The notes under the pieces are model-generated. The model had not been told where the DNA came from, ran no database searches, and worked only from the letters and a program-made list of their open reading frames with translations. Position numbers and translations under genes: made by a program. A stretch of DNA of 64,000 nt from Gavia stellata. Lineage: Eukaryota > Chordata > Aves > Gaviiformes > Gaviidae. The stretch covers positions 1,674,001 through 1,738,000 of the forward strand of contig NC_082600.1 of assembly GCF_030936135.1 (NCBI RefSeq), read 5' to 3'. Shown piece by piece: positions 1 through 12,900 of the stretch (positions within the stretch are counted from its first letter, which is position 1; each line of letters opens with the position of its first letter).

Positions 1-1937
1 TGCATATGATCCTTTTTGTGGCATGTGTATGAAGTTAGTGAAAAATCTAAATACTGATTTTATTATTATTACTGAGAGTGAAAAAATACTGTTAATACTG
101 GAGAGTGTGCTTTATCTACTGCAGCCAGAGAGGATCGAAAACTGTGTTAGGATGTGATCAGTCTTCAAATGCGTGGAAGATGGCTTCGAATCCCATTTTC
201 AGGAATACATTTAGACAAGCCAGGCAGTCATAGTTTTAGATATGGTTATTTCTGCCGTGTGTAATGGGGTAGAATGACTTTCCAGAGTATTTTTCAAACC
301 TTGTTTTCCATGATTGACTCCTCTGGTTCCCGTAAGGAGCCTAGCAGTAAAAGGTTGTTTAACAGCAGCTCCAGGTGTACCATCTGTGGAAACTCCGACT
401 GTTTAATTTCTTCACAATCTCTTTTGGAAGAGACGCCCCAGTGGTCCCAGTTTTATGAAGATGTTGGTGTCACAGTGCCATTGGTTAGAACAGCTCTGGA
501 AACTTTCTTAGCAAATCAATTACACGGAGACCAGGTGTTGAAGAAATGAGAAGTCATGTTCTCTGTGAAGGAAGTTCAGGGGTTATGCCCATAGGAGGAG
601 ATTCTGTACGTTGCTTGGGTATATATGATCAGGAGTGAAGGGCCTAGCTTGTGAAGAGTTAGAGGAGGATGGGAGGTTACTATATGCTACTGGAAGATAC
701 GGATGTTGTTGGAGTTTGAATAGTGAATATCAGCATGGCTAGCACAAGCTGAAGTAGAACTGCTCTAATAATACTCTTGTGGGACAGTGAGGAGGGTTCA
801 GGAGGTTATGATTATGAGGATCTTATTTTTTTCCTATTTGTATCTGGTAAGACTTTTGGAGAATGTTACTTGTATAGGAAGCAGGTACCCTCTTATTGTA
901 AAAGTCAGTTTTATCACCCACTATTCTACAAAGGTACCTTGTTTAATTTCAGGGATTGATAAGTCTAGGGTTTCATCTGACTAAACTGCCAAAAAGTAAT
1001 TGTACCTTCTGTTTAGATCTTACATCCTCATTTTTATTTTTTATTAGTGAAACAGGTTTGAACTTCAAAGGAGTGTTTCAAAGCATTGTTTTCAGAGCCG
1101 TATTTGACCCTTACTGTTCCTTTTGGAGATTGCATGTCTTAATTTTGAAATCTTAATTTAAAAGAGAGAGTGAGAAGGGCAATAAATAAATAGCTTTTCA
1201 ATCCAGGCAGTCCTCATATGGATACCTAACTGGGAGGGATGTCAAAGTCTATTGTGCTTTTTTTCAAGTGTATTTTTAAAAGAGTTGGTTGCCTAGGTCA
1301 GTGCCTTTTTGAGCAGAAGATTAATAAGCATCCTTGAAAAAATAAAGTTGAGTATGTAAGTGAGAAGTTATCAATGTGCCACCAATGGCAATAGCCAAAT
1401 TACAAATGGTAGTACAAAGAGAACAGAGTACTCTGGGCTCATGTGTACTTGAACATGGGTTTCTTCTGCTCACAGCACCTTTCCCAGTTTGCTAGTCCTC
1501 CCAGAACTACAGCCTGTAAGCATTAGCCTGTCTATGACGACATAATACCTTGCACATTTTATTAGCAAAGTGAAGTTGCTTGCTGTTAATGTTCCGAGAA
1601 CTGCATCTTAACTGCACGACACAGATGCTCAGTGCAGAATAGTGTGCATTGGTGCTCTGTTAAATGCCATCTTTGTTTATGCATGGTGTCTCTTGGTCTT
1701 TCTAAAACACTCAGGTTTGACTACCCAAGCATGGATTTGCAGTTAAGCTGCCAGCAAACTTTTTGTTTGAAAGTTGTGACCTTAAATGCAAAGCACTTTC
1801 CTTTTGGGTTTTTTTTCCCCTTTCAAATCACCTTTAGGAGTATGAAAACCTTTGTCACTTGTTTTAAATATCCTTATGACAGGTCCTTGTAAGCCTGTAT
1901 GTATTTATAGTAAATATTACACTGTGTTTGTCACCAG
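1..1937 (+). other. FANCM: FANCM intron (3' part), no exon seen
   Basis: This is intronic sequence upstream of the first FANCM exon in the window. It ends in a pyrimidine-containing acceptor with AG at 1936-1937. The preceding exon should encode the end of the MHF-binding region, and I could not find such a segment here. A 91-codon open frame at 274-549 has no recognisable homology and no convincing splice sites. The sequence is AT-rich without an obvious transposon. Confidence 0.6.
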
Positions 1938-3930
1938 GGAGATTGCAGCTATGAACTGGAGATTCAGCCTCACTTACATATTGAAGACATTAATGTTCAA
2001 AGGAATAAAAGCCATCTTTCCATGACCAACTCCACATCTGATCAGAAAGCACGCTCATCTAGAAAAGACATGGCACACAGATCAAAAGGAAACCCATTGT
2101 TACCTAATACAAATGATAATGGGAGTGAATTACTTTCCACATTTAAAATAACAAAAACAAAGACTCCCAAAAGAACTTCCGGTCTGAATTTGGAAGTGCC
2201 TGTGTTGCCTACAGATATTAATACTTCAGCTTCATACTCAGCAAGAAGGCTTGCTCTGGTTGAAAATACTGACCAGGGCAGTCAAAAGGATGAGGAACTA
2301 GAGGTGACATTTGACTTAAATGAATTTATCGACCTATGTGACAACAGTGAAAGTACTGTAATTCATGAAAGTGCAGCAATAAAGGAAGACAAAGGTGCAG
2401 ATAAAGCTTGTAGGTCACTGGGGACAAACCACACAGATTCGGGTTATAGTAGCTTCACAAGTGAGAAATCACCTGCATCCTCTGACTTATTTTATCTTCC
2501 TGAATCATACGTGGATTCATTTGCGCTTGTGAGATCATCTGAGGAGCCTTCCTGGTTAAGAGGAATATTTTCCTGTGTGAAAAGGTTTTTATCACAATCT
2601 CCTCCCTCTTTGAATAAACTTCATGATTTTGAAAACATGATGACAAATGAAGAAACAATATGTCCTTTTCAAAAAGTTAGTTCTGATAGTTATTCAGAGA
2701 GACTGCAGAACAAAGTCATTCCTGCATCCTCAGAAACTGATCGTTCACTGCTGCTCTTTGAAAATCCTGAACCAAAAGTCACCAGTGAATGGCATGCTTC
2801 TGTGAGTACCTGTTTTTCAAAAACGGTGTCATATTCAGAGACTGCTGTTGTTAAAGCCAAAGAGGAACTTCACTGGAATGACAGCTTTGATGGTCTGTTC
2901 GACAATGAAGAATTCACTGAAATTCAAAAGAACACTCCAACAATAAATCACACTCTGACAAATAACCCTTCAAATAAGTGTTTTGTTGAAGAAGATAAAG
3001 AAAATCTTGAAATGAACAAGAAAAATGTGATTACTGATGAAGAGAAGAATATACATTTATTTGAAGATGACCAGGTTTGTGACACAAATAGTGGAAGTTT
3101 TTCTATGAACAACAAGCATTTAGTCAAGTCAGATTCAGGTGAGAGTGTTGTTAGGCCAGTTGCAGAGCGAGGCTCCGAGTGGCCTCCTTCAGAGGTGTGC
3201 TGCGTGAATGCTGACAAAACCTTCAAGGAGCAGCCAATAAGCAGTAAAACAACCCCCATGGAAATGTCAGCTGATATTAGCGTGACTGAGCAGTTTCTGG
3301 ATAATGATGATCTTTATGACTGTTCTCAAGAACTGTTTTCTGTTAACTTTGATCTGGGATTTTCCATGGAAGAGTGTGAGAATGAAATCTTTGAAGAAGA
3401 TAAAAATATTAATAATACTAGAAAATTAAACAGTGCCTTAGGGAGTCATGCAGATGTTAAATCCATTGAGGATAGAAAAAAAATACTGAATGATAGCTCC
3501 AGACGTGAAACATCGCCAAAACGGGACTGTAAAAGCTTTGAGAGAAGAGACATTTCCACACCATTGCCATTCCAGAGTAGGAGCATGAATGATCGAGAAT
3601 GGACTGAGGATGCTATCACTGCAGTGCCTTTCTTGAAGTCAGGAGACAGAAGAACGGGAAGTGGAACACCTGAAGCTTTGGCTTCTGCACTTTCTACCCC
3701 AACAAGTAGAAAGGTTATAAGTACTGAAACTATCAGAAGAATTCCTATGAATGTCCTCTCTAGTGCCAGGGAGGAAATTCCAGAGGTGCCTCTTACAGAT
3801 AAAGTAAATACAAGCCCATGTAGGCAGGACTTTGGGAGTTCAGCTGTGAATGCACTTGATTCTCCTTTAGGAAGAACTGAAAACCTGGAAGACACCAACC
3901 TTCATCGTTCATGTGTGTCCCCTGCTGAAG
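1938..3930 (+). CDS. FANCM: FANCM giant central exon (human exon 14 equivalent)
   Basis: This 1993 nt exon enters in phase 0 and ends one base into a codon (donor AAG|GTAGGG). It encodes about 664 residues of mostly disordered, acidic linker. A segment reading [13 protein letters not shown] lies at about 2439-2475, where the human protein has a similar DSGYNSF stretch. At 3300-3380 lies MM2, with core [11 protein letters not shown]. In the human protein the two phenylalanines of this core (F1232 and F1236) contact RMI1-RMI2; here they are codons 3336-3338 and 3348-3350. Many S/T-P pairs near the end suggest cell-cycle phosphorylation (inference). The open frame runs on to a stop at 3957-3959, but that extension is intronic. 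Confidence 0.95.
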
Positions 3931-6900
3931 GTAGGGATTTCAGGGGTATAGTTAGTTAATACCATCATGTTTAAATAAATAATGTAGAATCCAGTATCTT
4001 TTGCATCCTCAATTTGTTTTTATGACTTAGGTGGGAAGGGTGAAAGGAAAAGGGAATAACAGTTGTAATACTAGAAGCTGGCTCAATGAGGAGACTTTCC
4101 AGAATCTTAGTACACCCTGCCATTGGAGGCTGAAATGCACACATACATATTGGAGGAAGTACTTGGGATTAAATCGCTCATACCTCTTCACAAATGCTAA
4201 CAGTGCAACCTTATGAGACATAATTGTGTGAGCTGGAGTTGCCTTTAAAGCCCTTTCTTATTCTTCTCAGTATCTGATTTGTAATCATCTGGATCTGTTG
4301 CACTTCAGTCCCTGAATCCATGCCTTCGCATCTTCCTATCATTGTTCCTGAGGAATAGAAACCCTACTGATGGATTTATTTCAGTTTAGTTGCATGACAG
4401 CTGACGTACATTTAAAATTTTCTAGTTATAACTTCAGCACAAACCTGGATTGTCTTAAAAATAATGACTGTTCGTAGGCTCTATTCTATTTTTATTTCCT
4501 CCCTTCTCTCTCCCCTTCTGTCTTTTTCTGGTTTAGGACCAATATACCATAAAAAAATATTTCGTATTTAGATATTGCCAATATATAAATGACCATCATT
4601 CTTCACTCATAGGCTACTTACAGGTCATATTCACCCCCTTTGTCATGTTTATCTCTGAATAACCTTGAATTACTTTCAAAATAATTCGGGCTTAATAGCA
4701 TTCAGTGTGATTCATAGGGTACACTGAGTTTTTCTGAATGGTTTTGTTACTGTCCTTAAACATTGAAACAAAGCATAAACAGTCCCTTTGGTGGTTAAAG
4801 CATCTTTTTTCCCTTCTCTTTGAATTTGTCTGATAGTCGTCATATTTTTCTGAAAGTGACTGATTGTTGATTGCCATCTTTCTTCCTGAATCATCACACC
4901 TTCAAACTGATATGTTAGTTTGCTGAATTCAAAAACTGTAATCTATTTAATTAAAAAAAAAAAAAAAAGAAAACAAGCCCACCCCAAAAACAAAACCACA
5001 AAAGGAAACAAATTGGTGTTTTAGAATTACAGGGTTAATACTGGACCTGGATCAGATTGTTAAGGGCTTTGTCTGGTCAGGTCTTGAAAACCTCCCCAGA
5101 CAATGTGTGTTGTTGAAATGACAGTTATTGATATTTAAATATGTTATTTTAGAAGTGAAATGTTTGGGAATTTTGTGCTTTTCCTTAAAGAAATTCAAAC
5201 CTTTGAGTGATTTAGTCAGAACCAATTCTCTGTCCCACCCTATCCTGCCATACTCCCAAAGAAACAGAGGGAAAAAATAAGCTAGAATTCTGTAGCTGCA
5301 GTTAATCTTGAGCCTGCTTTGGGGTAGGAAGGATGTTGCAGTAGGCAGCATACCTATTGCACTGTGTCCAGGGTGTCTCTGTCAGAATTGGAGCTTTGTC
5401 ATGCAGAATGTGAAGGAATATCTTGCATTTCATAAAGGCAGTCCTTTGTAAAAACAAAAAAGGCTGCAGTTGTTTGAAAAGGAATTGGAAAGAGGAGATT
5501 TTAGTGAGTTCTGGTTTTGTTTCAGTGCACCCAAAGGGATATGTATTACAAAATGCTTCCAGAAGTGTGACTCTTACTCAACTTTTAAGGGCTGCTTCTC
5601 TTGGTTTCATTTTTCACCTCCCTTTTTCTGTATCTGTACTGCCTGGGGTAATCACTTCCACGCAGAGACTCTCCAAGGAAGTAGGATTTATTGTACATCT
5701 CAGCTGGAGATTATTTATTTTGATTAACAAGGCTAAAGAGAACAATATTTGCCACATAGATCAATAAGTAATCTCCTTTGTAGGTGCTTTTATAAGAGAG
5801 ACAAGTTTTGATTGCTCAGTTATAGCAATACTGTGTTGTGAACAATGCATTTTCTTGTGAATGTTGTTTATGATTCTTTCTGTAGGAACCAGCAGTGAGA
5901 GTGAAGAAGAGATCGTTTTCCAGAGAAAAAATTGGAAAAAAAAGAATGTTTTGAAGTCTCCTGATGTGAGTCTTAGAAAAAGAAGAAAAAAAAGACAAGA
6001 GAAGCAAAATGACAAGGAAGTCAAACACCAAAACAAAAATCCTCTTTGCAATTATACTTTATTTCTGTTTACATAGGTTATGAATGATAGTGATTTTGAA
6101 TCGCCGATTCGTGCCATCAGAAAACGTCGACACCCACTTAACGTGGTTAGTATGTGCTTTGGTGAGACAGGAGCAAAATAATGCAAACTCATTTATGGAG
6201 TATATATATTTAAACATTTACGCTTTCTCTAGTCAGTAGGCAAGTGTTCTTATTAAAAATATTTTATGCCATCTGATCTAAGGCATATTATAGAATGTAA
6301 TTGCTTTCCTTCCTTCAATTCTTTCCAGAGGTCTCCAAAGATGACTTTGTAGTTGTTGTTTGGCAGTGAGTTATTGTTATAGGCAGGAGAGCTGAGCCTC
6401 TCCCTTTTGTGAAAGGCAGCAAAATAACCTTTCTTCAACAAAGCTTTGAATCAAAAAAAATTAAAATGTTCATGTCACATTTGACCTGTTTTTTCTTCCA
6501 AATAACATGTTTTTCTGTTCCTTTTGTATTTAATAAGATGATTAGCATTATTGCATTATTTTGCCATGGCAAATCAATCACAAAAAATCAGGTGTTGCTT
6601 AAAAAAAAAACAGCTGTTGAAGGATGACTGTGTAATTAAAGTGTTGCTTGCTTTAGTCTTATTTATTGAAGTGGTTGTGAAATGTTCCTCTAGTCAGACG
6701 TGTCCAGTGATGACAGCATGGATTTTCACAAGAACTCAAGCAGGACAACAAATAGCAGCTCAGCAGCCTATAACAAAAAACAGCTGAAAAATACGAAACG
6801 GCAAAAGGTCAAGAGCAATTTTACATACAAGGTATGTGATGTTACATGACTCTCTTAATGTGTTCAAGGTCGTATTTGGAACAGGTTGCATTGAAGTTGC

Positions 6901-9900
6901 AATGTGGATCACATGGCAAAACCTAGTTTTGAAGAATGCATCTTTGAACATGCGCAGCACGTGTTACCAAACCAAACCAAAATAAGAGACGGAAAGAGAC
7001 TTAGTAAGATTCTACTTTCTGTTCAAACTGCAAGAAGGAACTGAAAATATTTTCTAATTTGTCTATATTTAAATTTAAAGAAAACATGAACATGCCAGAA
7101 ATGTTGAGCACTGGTTTCACATACTTAAAATGCAAATTTACTGTGTCATTGAGTCACTCATTCTGGAGCCTGTGTGTATTTTATGGCTTAAAAAATGGAG
7201 CTTCTGTCTATTTTATGGCCTTCGTAGGATCTCATGGTAAACTGTATCATACTAGGCATGGAGTTGGGCAGTTGTTTGTTTTTAAGACATTGTTTAGGAG
7301 GGTTGAGGCTCATAGCTATTTCACACAAGTTTGTTGCAAACTTCTGAGATGAAATCTTGAAACACTGGATAATGATCTTAACCCTCACAACCATTGCCTG
7401 ACTATCAGAGGAATCTGCAGGGCCTTCTGTAATAATGTTCTGAAGCAAAATAACAACTTACATTACAAGTAGAAGATACTCAAAGATTAGTCAGACTCAG
7501 GAAGCTCAGGAACGTGTCCAGAACTTGCACTATAAGGATATTTGATTATATGAATTTACCACCTACTCTAATGGTTTCAACTTCAAGACTACAGGCCAGT
7601 CAGCCTCACCTCCATCCCTGGAATGATGATGGAACAGCTGGTTCTGGGCATCATCTCAAAGCATCTGGAGGAAAAGAAGGTTATCAGAAGTAGTCAACAT
7701 GGATTCACCAAGGGGAAGTCCTGTCTGACCAATCTGATAGCCTTCTAAGATGGCATGACTGGATGGATAGATGAGGGGAGGGCAGTGGATGTTCTCTACC
7801 TTGACTTCAGCAAGGCTTTCGACACCATCTCCCACATCATCCTCAGAGGCAAGCTTAGGGAGTGTAGGTTAGATGAATGGACAGTGGGGTGGATTGAAAA
7901 CTGGCTTATAGATGGAGCTCAGAGGGTTGTGATTAGTGGCACAGAGTCTAGTTGGAGGTCCGTAACAAGTGGTGTTCCCCAGGGTTCAGGACTGGGTCCT
8001 GTCCTGTTCGATATATTCATCAATGACCTGGATGAAGGGATAGAGTGTGCCTGCAGCAAGTTTGCTGATGGCACAAAACTGGGAGGAGTGGCGGACACAG
8101 CGAAGGCTGCGCTGCCATTCAGCGGGACCTGGACAGGCAGAGAGGAACCTTCTGAAATTCAACCAAGGCAAGTGCAGGGCACTGCACCTGGGGAGGAATA
8201 ACCCCCTGCATCAGCACAGGTGAGGGGCTGACCTGCTGGAGAGCAGCTCTGTGGAAAGGGACCTGGGAGTCCTGGGGGACAACAGGGTGACCATGAGCCA
8301 GCAACGTGCCCTTGGGGCCCAGAAGGCCAACGGCGTCCTGGGGTGCATCAAGAAGAGTGCGGCTAGCAGGGCGAGGGAGGTTGTCCTCCCCCTCTACTCT
8401 GCCCTGGTGAGGCCGCGTCTGGAGTGCTGTGTCCAGTTCTGGGCTCCCCGGTTCAAGAAGGACGGGGAGCTGCTGGAGAGGGGACAGCAAAGGGCTACGG
8501 AGATGATTAGGGGAGTGGGACATCTTTCTTATGGGGAAAGGCTGAGGGACTTGGGTCTTTTTAGTCTGGAGAACAGAAGACTGAGGGGGGATCTTATCAA
8601 CGCTTAGTTTAGTATTTTACACTTTAATCTGTCACTGCGTCAGGGGTGGATGCAGGAGAGGATGCAGGGCCAGAATCACATATTCATAGTAAGTTGAAAA
8701 GCTCTTAAATATGCATGGATGTGGTTCTGATAGGCAGAAATTACTGTAATCAGGGTTCCTGGGCACATTATGTTGAATATTTTTAATATTTAAGATAATT
8801 TTTAATATTTTTAAGGTAATTTTCATTATGGAGACTTTCCTATAGTATCAGTATTTTATGTTTTGGAATACAAAGAATTAGGTAGATATAAAATCCATTT
8901 TTCAATTTTATTTAAACATTTTTTTTTTTCTGTGAGACCAAAAGGTTAATGGAAAGAGAGTGTGTTACCTGTATAATTATGAAATTCTACTCTGCCTTCA
9001 CATATCATCTTACCTAAACACTCATAGCAATGAACATGTCAGAATTCCAGATCCACAGAAGATCCAAGACATCAAAATCATTCTGATCAGTCCACCACCA
9101 GTTACGGTGTTCTGTCAGAAGTACAGCTAATGGAGTTGTCAGTGCAGCAGGGATCTGCTTTTAGGTTAATGGAGATTGTGAGAAGTCCAAGGCGACCAAA
9201 ATAGCCACCAGCACTGGATTCAAAGATTCAATAAATAATTTAAGAACCTGGTAACTTACTGTTTCCTGAGCGTGACCAGACTCTTGACTGCTAGTTTCTG
9301 GTGTCGCAGTGCTTTTCACGCTGCAGGGTTTGTCCTCTCTGTAGTCCTTCACAAGTAAGAAGGATTAAGACTAATTGGCAATAGCATTGAGAGTTCTTTC
9401 CTGTAAACAGGTGACCTCCAGTGTGTTTCAGAATAATCAAAACTGTTCTAGAAAAGGAACTATTAATAATGCCTGTCATTCAGGCTTACTAATTGGTGTA
9501 AGCAAATAATTAAAAGACTTAGGAAAATTTGAAAATCAGAGATGTCACGTATTGTAGCACAAGATGCCTTAGTCTTCCAGGTACTAAACTAAAATTTACA
9601 GCTTTGTGCTTTTTATTCAAAGTATTTGAAGGCAAACAAATCATTCTTTTGGAGTAATTGGGATACATAATGGTTTTTTTGAGGTTTTTTTCACATTTTA
9701 CTTTAGTATTTTATAGCTGAAGTTATAAGAGAAAAAGTTAGCTTAATATAAAGTATCTCTGACAAAATATCTTTCTGAATTCATTTGGTTTGTTCCCTTG
9801 TACATTCTTGTGAACATTTTGTTGTCTGTTTTTGATGGAACTTAGTACCAAGGTGTGTATCATGTCTCCTGGACTGCAGTTCACATGTAAAGTGCTTCAT

Positions 9901-12900
9901 CTTCCCCGAAAGATGAGCATTTTCTCAATAATGAGTTGCATTGTGTGATAAATTCATGAAACAATTAATCCTAAGTCCTAAACAGGAAAGGGCAAACCAG
10001 CGTGAAGTCTGTATCTGAAGTTTCTAGTGGACTTGGGTTCAGAGTAATCCAGCACTTCAAAATCAAACCAGATTTTTGAAAGCAAATAAAATGAGTAAAA
10101 CTAGATTTATAAGTTACAAAATAACTGAATATTTTTGGGTAGCTTAGCTACAATGTATTAGTAAACTCTGCCTGTACTATTAACTAGTCTAGGTGCAACA
10201 GTGCTACACGCTGTGGTTACCTTTGGCCAGTGCTTTGAAACGGACTCCAGCTTCACCCTTCTGTGCTGGTGGGATAGACGTTTGTGTCAGGTATTGCACT
10301 GAGCTTTGTGTTCTTTACATCGCCTTTCCCTGTGATGGATTCTCTTTTCAAAGCCAGAAGTCTAACATCTGTGATCATCCAAGCAGCTGATGTTCCGAAG
10401 TCATGAAGTGATTTAATCAGAGGTCTCATATGTAACATTAGTTAATTGGGAGCCAGCTTCTAACTAAAATTTTGTTTGGATTTTGTTCTTTTTTAGACTG
10501 CAGCAAGACAGTTCTTAGATGAAGAAGCTGAGCTGTCCCAGCAAGATGCAGATGGTGTTTCATCTGATGAGAGTGATGATGCAGAGAACGAGCTGAGCTC
10601 TTCACTTGCTCAATTCCTGAATGATGATGTAGAGGTCACACAAGTGTTAAATGGTGAATAAGGAGTGTTGCTTAGCAAATGGTGTATGATAGGCATGGCC
10701 ATTCAGTCAGCTAATATGTCAGCATGTGTCAGCTAATAAGCAATAACCTCCTCAGCTGTGGTAAATCAGGTGCTTTCCATTATCTGTTTGTACCTTTCCT
10801 GTTTGTATTCACATGGGTTTCTTATGTAGTAGGTTCCTCACTGGAGTCTCTACCATGCACTAGCTTTGGGCAGGCTGGGGTCAGCTCTTTGAGGATTGCG
10901 GGGGCAGGAGATTGTCTCTCACTAAGAGTCAACCACCCCCTCTTACACCATTATGACTGGACAGAAACACAATTTTCCATTTCCCTTAGAAATTTCTGAA
11001 TCTTTCAGGTCTTCTGTTACAGAGAGACCTAAAATATTGTACGAGACCTAAAATCTAGTCTGCAGAAGAGGAGGCTGAGGGGAGACCTCATCGCGCTCTA
11101 CAATTACCCGAAAGGGGGTTGCAGAGAGGCGGGTGTTGGTCTCTTCTCCCATGTGACTAGTGACAGGACTAGAGGAAATGGCCTCAAGTTGCACCGGGGG
11201 AGGTTCTGGCTGGATATTAGGAAAAATTTCTTTACTGAGAGAGTGGTGAAGCACTGGAAGAGGCTGCCCAGGGAGGTGGTGGAGTCACCATCCCTGGAGG
11301 GGTTCAAGGAACGTGTGGACGAGGCATTGTGGGACATGGTTTAGTGGGCATGGTGGGGTTGGGTTGATGGTTGGATTTGATGACCTTACAGGTCTTTTCC
11401 AACCGTAGTGATTCTGTGAAATAATTATTTGAGTGTTAAAGATAAAATTACAGTGTTGACACTGACAGAGCTGAGAAGGTAATGCTTTTTTTTGGCAGAG
11501 ATGGTTTACTTATGCCTGTGCTTATGAACCTTGGCTATCCCTGGGGTATTTGCATGATAGAATCCTTATTACCATTTAAGATTCCCAGATGCTGCTGAGG
11601 ATTTTTCTCCTCCACTGAAATTGGGAGTTGTTCCCTGTAAGATCCTGTGTGGGCTTCAGTAAATCCATCCCTTTCTCTTACAGTCTCTGAAATCAGTTGT
11701 GTCTGTTTTGGTAGAGACTTGCAACATGGAAAACTGAGTGATTTGTGTTTGCTGTGGTTAACATTGCCCTTCTCCCCACTATGGGCATCCAGAGCTCTGC
11801 CTGCTGAGAAGACCTACATGGCAGCTTTCATGACAGCAGGCTGGGTAGACCTAGTCCTTGGCTTTGGGATTTTCAGAGTTGTCTGGAGAATTGCAAATTT
11901 TTGTTTTGTGAAATACAGGGTTTTGGGAGACTATAAAGGAATTGCTTAATATGGAAAATATGATGTAACAACAATGAATTAAAAATTATATCTTTAATAA
12001 TAATGTATTCTCTTTTACTTTTTTGTTTTAATTCAGACTGTGAGATGAAAGGAGTTTACCTGAAATCTATGCGTAGTCCAGCTCTTGGCAATAGATACAA
12101 AATGGTTCATCGTGAATTCAACAACATGGAGATTTTTTCACAGGTATGAAATGAAATGACTGCTGTCCTTGTGAAATTCCGATTGCATGTGACTGTATTG
12201 AGGTTCTAATCCTACTTTGAAGTGTAGTTTGTAGCCTATTGTTGATAAATAACAAGTTCTAACAAAAGACTTTGAACTTCATTTTGGTTTTTAAGCTAAA
12301 ATGTGCAGACACTTATGCTTTGATAGAAGCATACATGCTCCGTTCTTCAGCTGGTGAGAGGCTGTCAAGCAGTCTGAAGCAAAAGCATCCCAACCCCTAG
12401 TTGTCTTTCCATGGAAGAGTGGAGGTGGTGTGGTGATTGTTGATCAATGTAGGATGGCATGGTACTTCCAGGGTCGGGACCTTATCTCCCCCTCTGCGCT
12501 GTCTTCCACTGTCACAGAGGATACTGACTGACAGCTTCTGAGGAAGAGTCCTCTCACCCAGTATGTGACATTTCCAGTCTTTTAACTGACTTCCCAATTT
12601 GGTGGTAAACATGCAACCCCCAAACGGAGGTGTAACAGTCTGGGTGTATGCCTGTTACCCAGTTGTATGTCAGATTGCCCTGCACTCTTGTTGCCAGACA
12701 AGCAGCAGTGCCAAGAGATTAAAATTTCTCTAGCAATTAGAAGGTTAGCTCCTAAAATGTAAGTTTCGAAACACTAATGAGAAAATAAAGTAGCATATTT
12801 AACAGTGCTTGCTGCTCCTCTCTGGCAGGGTGCCTCTTGCTGTCCCGTGCCCTCAGTGTTGCTGGAGACTGACCCTTTACGTGGTCCCCAGATGCTGTTG

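Noticed and set aside
274..549. 91-codon open frame at the left edge
   Set aside because: It resembles no FANCM segment and has no good splice pair. The upstream FANCM exon would need MHF-region sequence.
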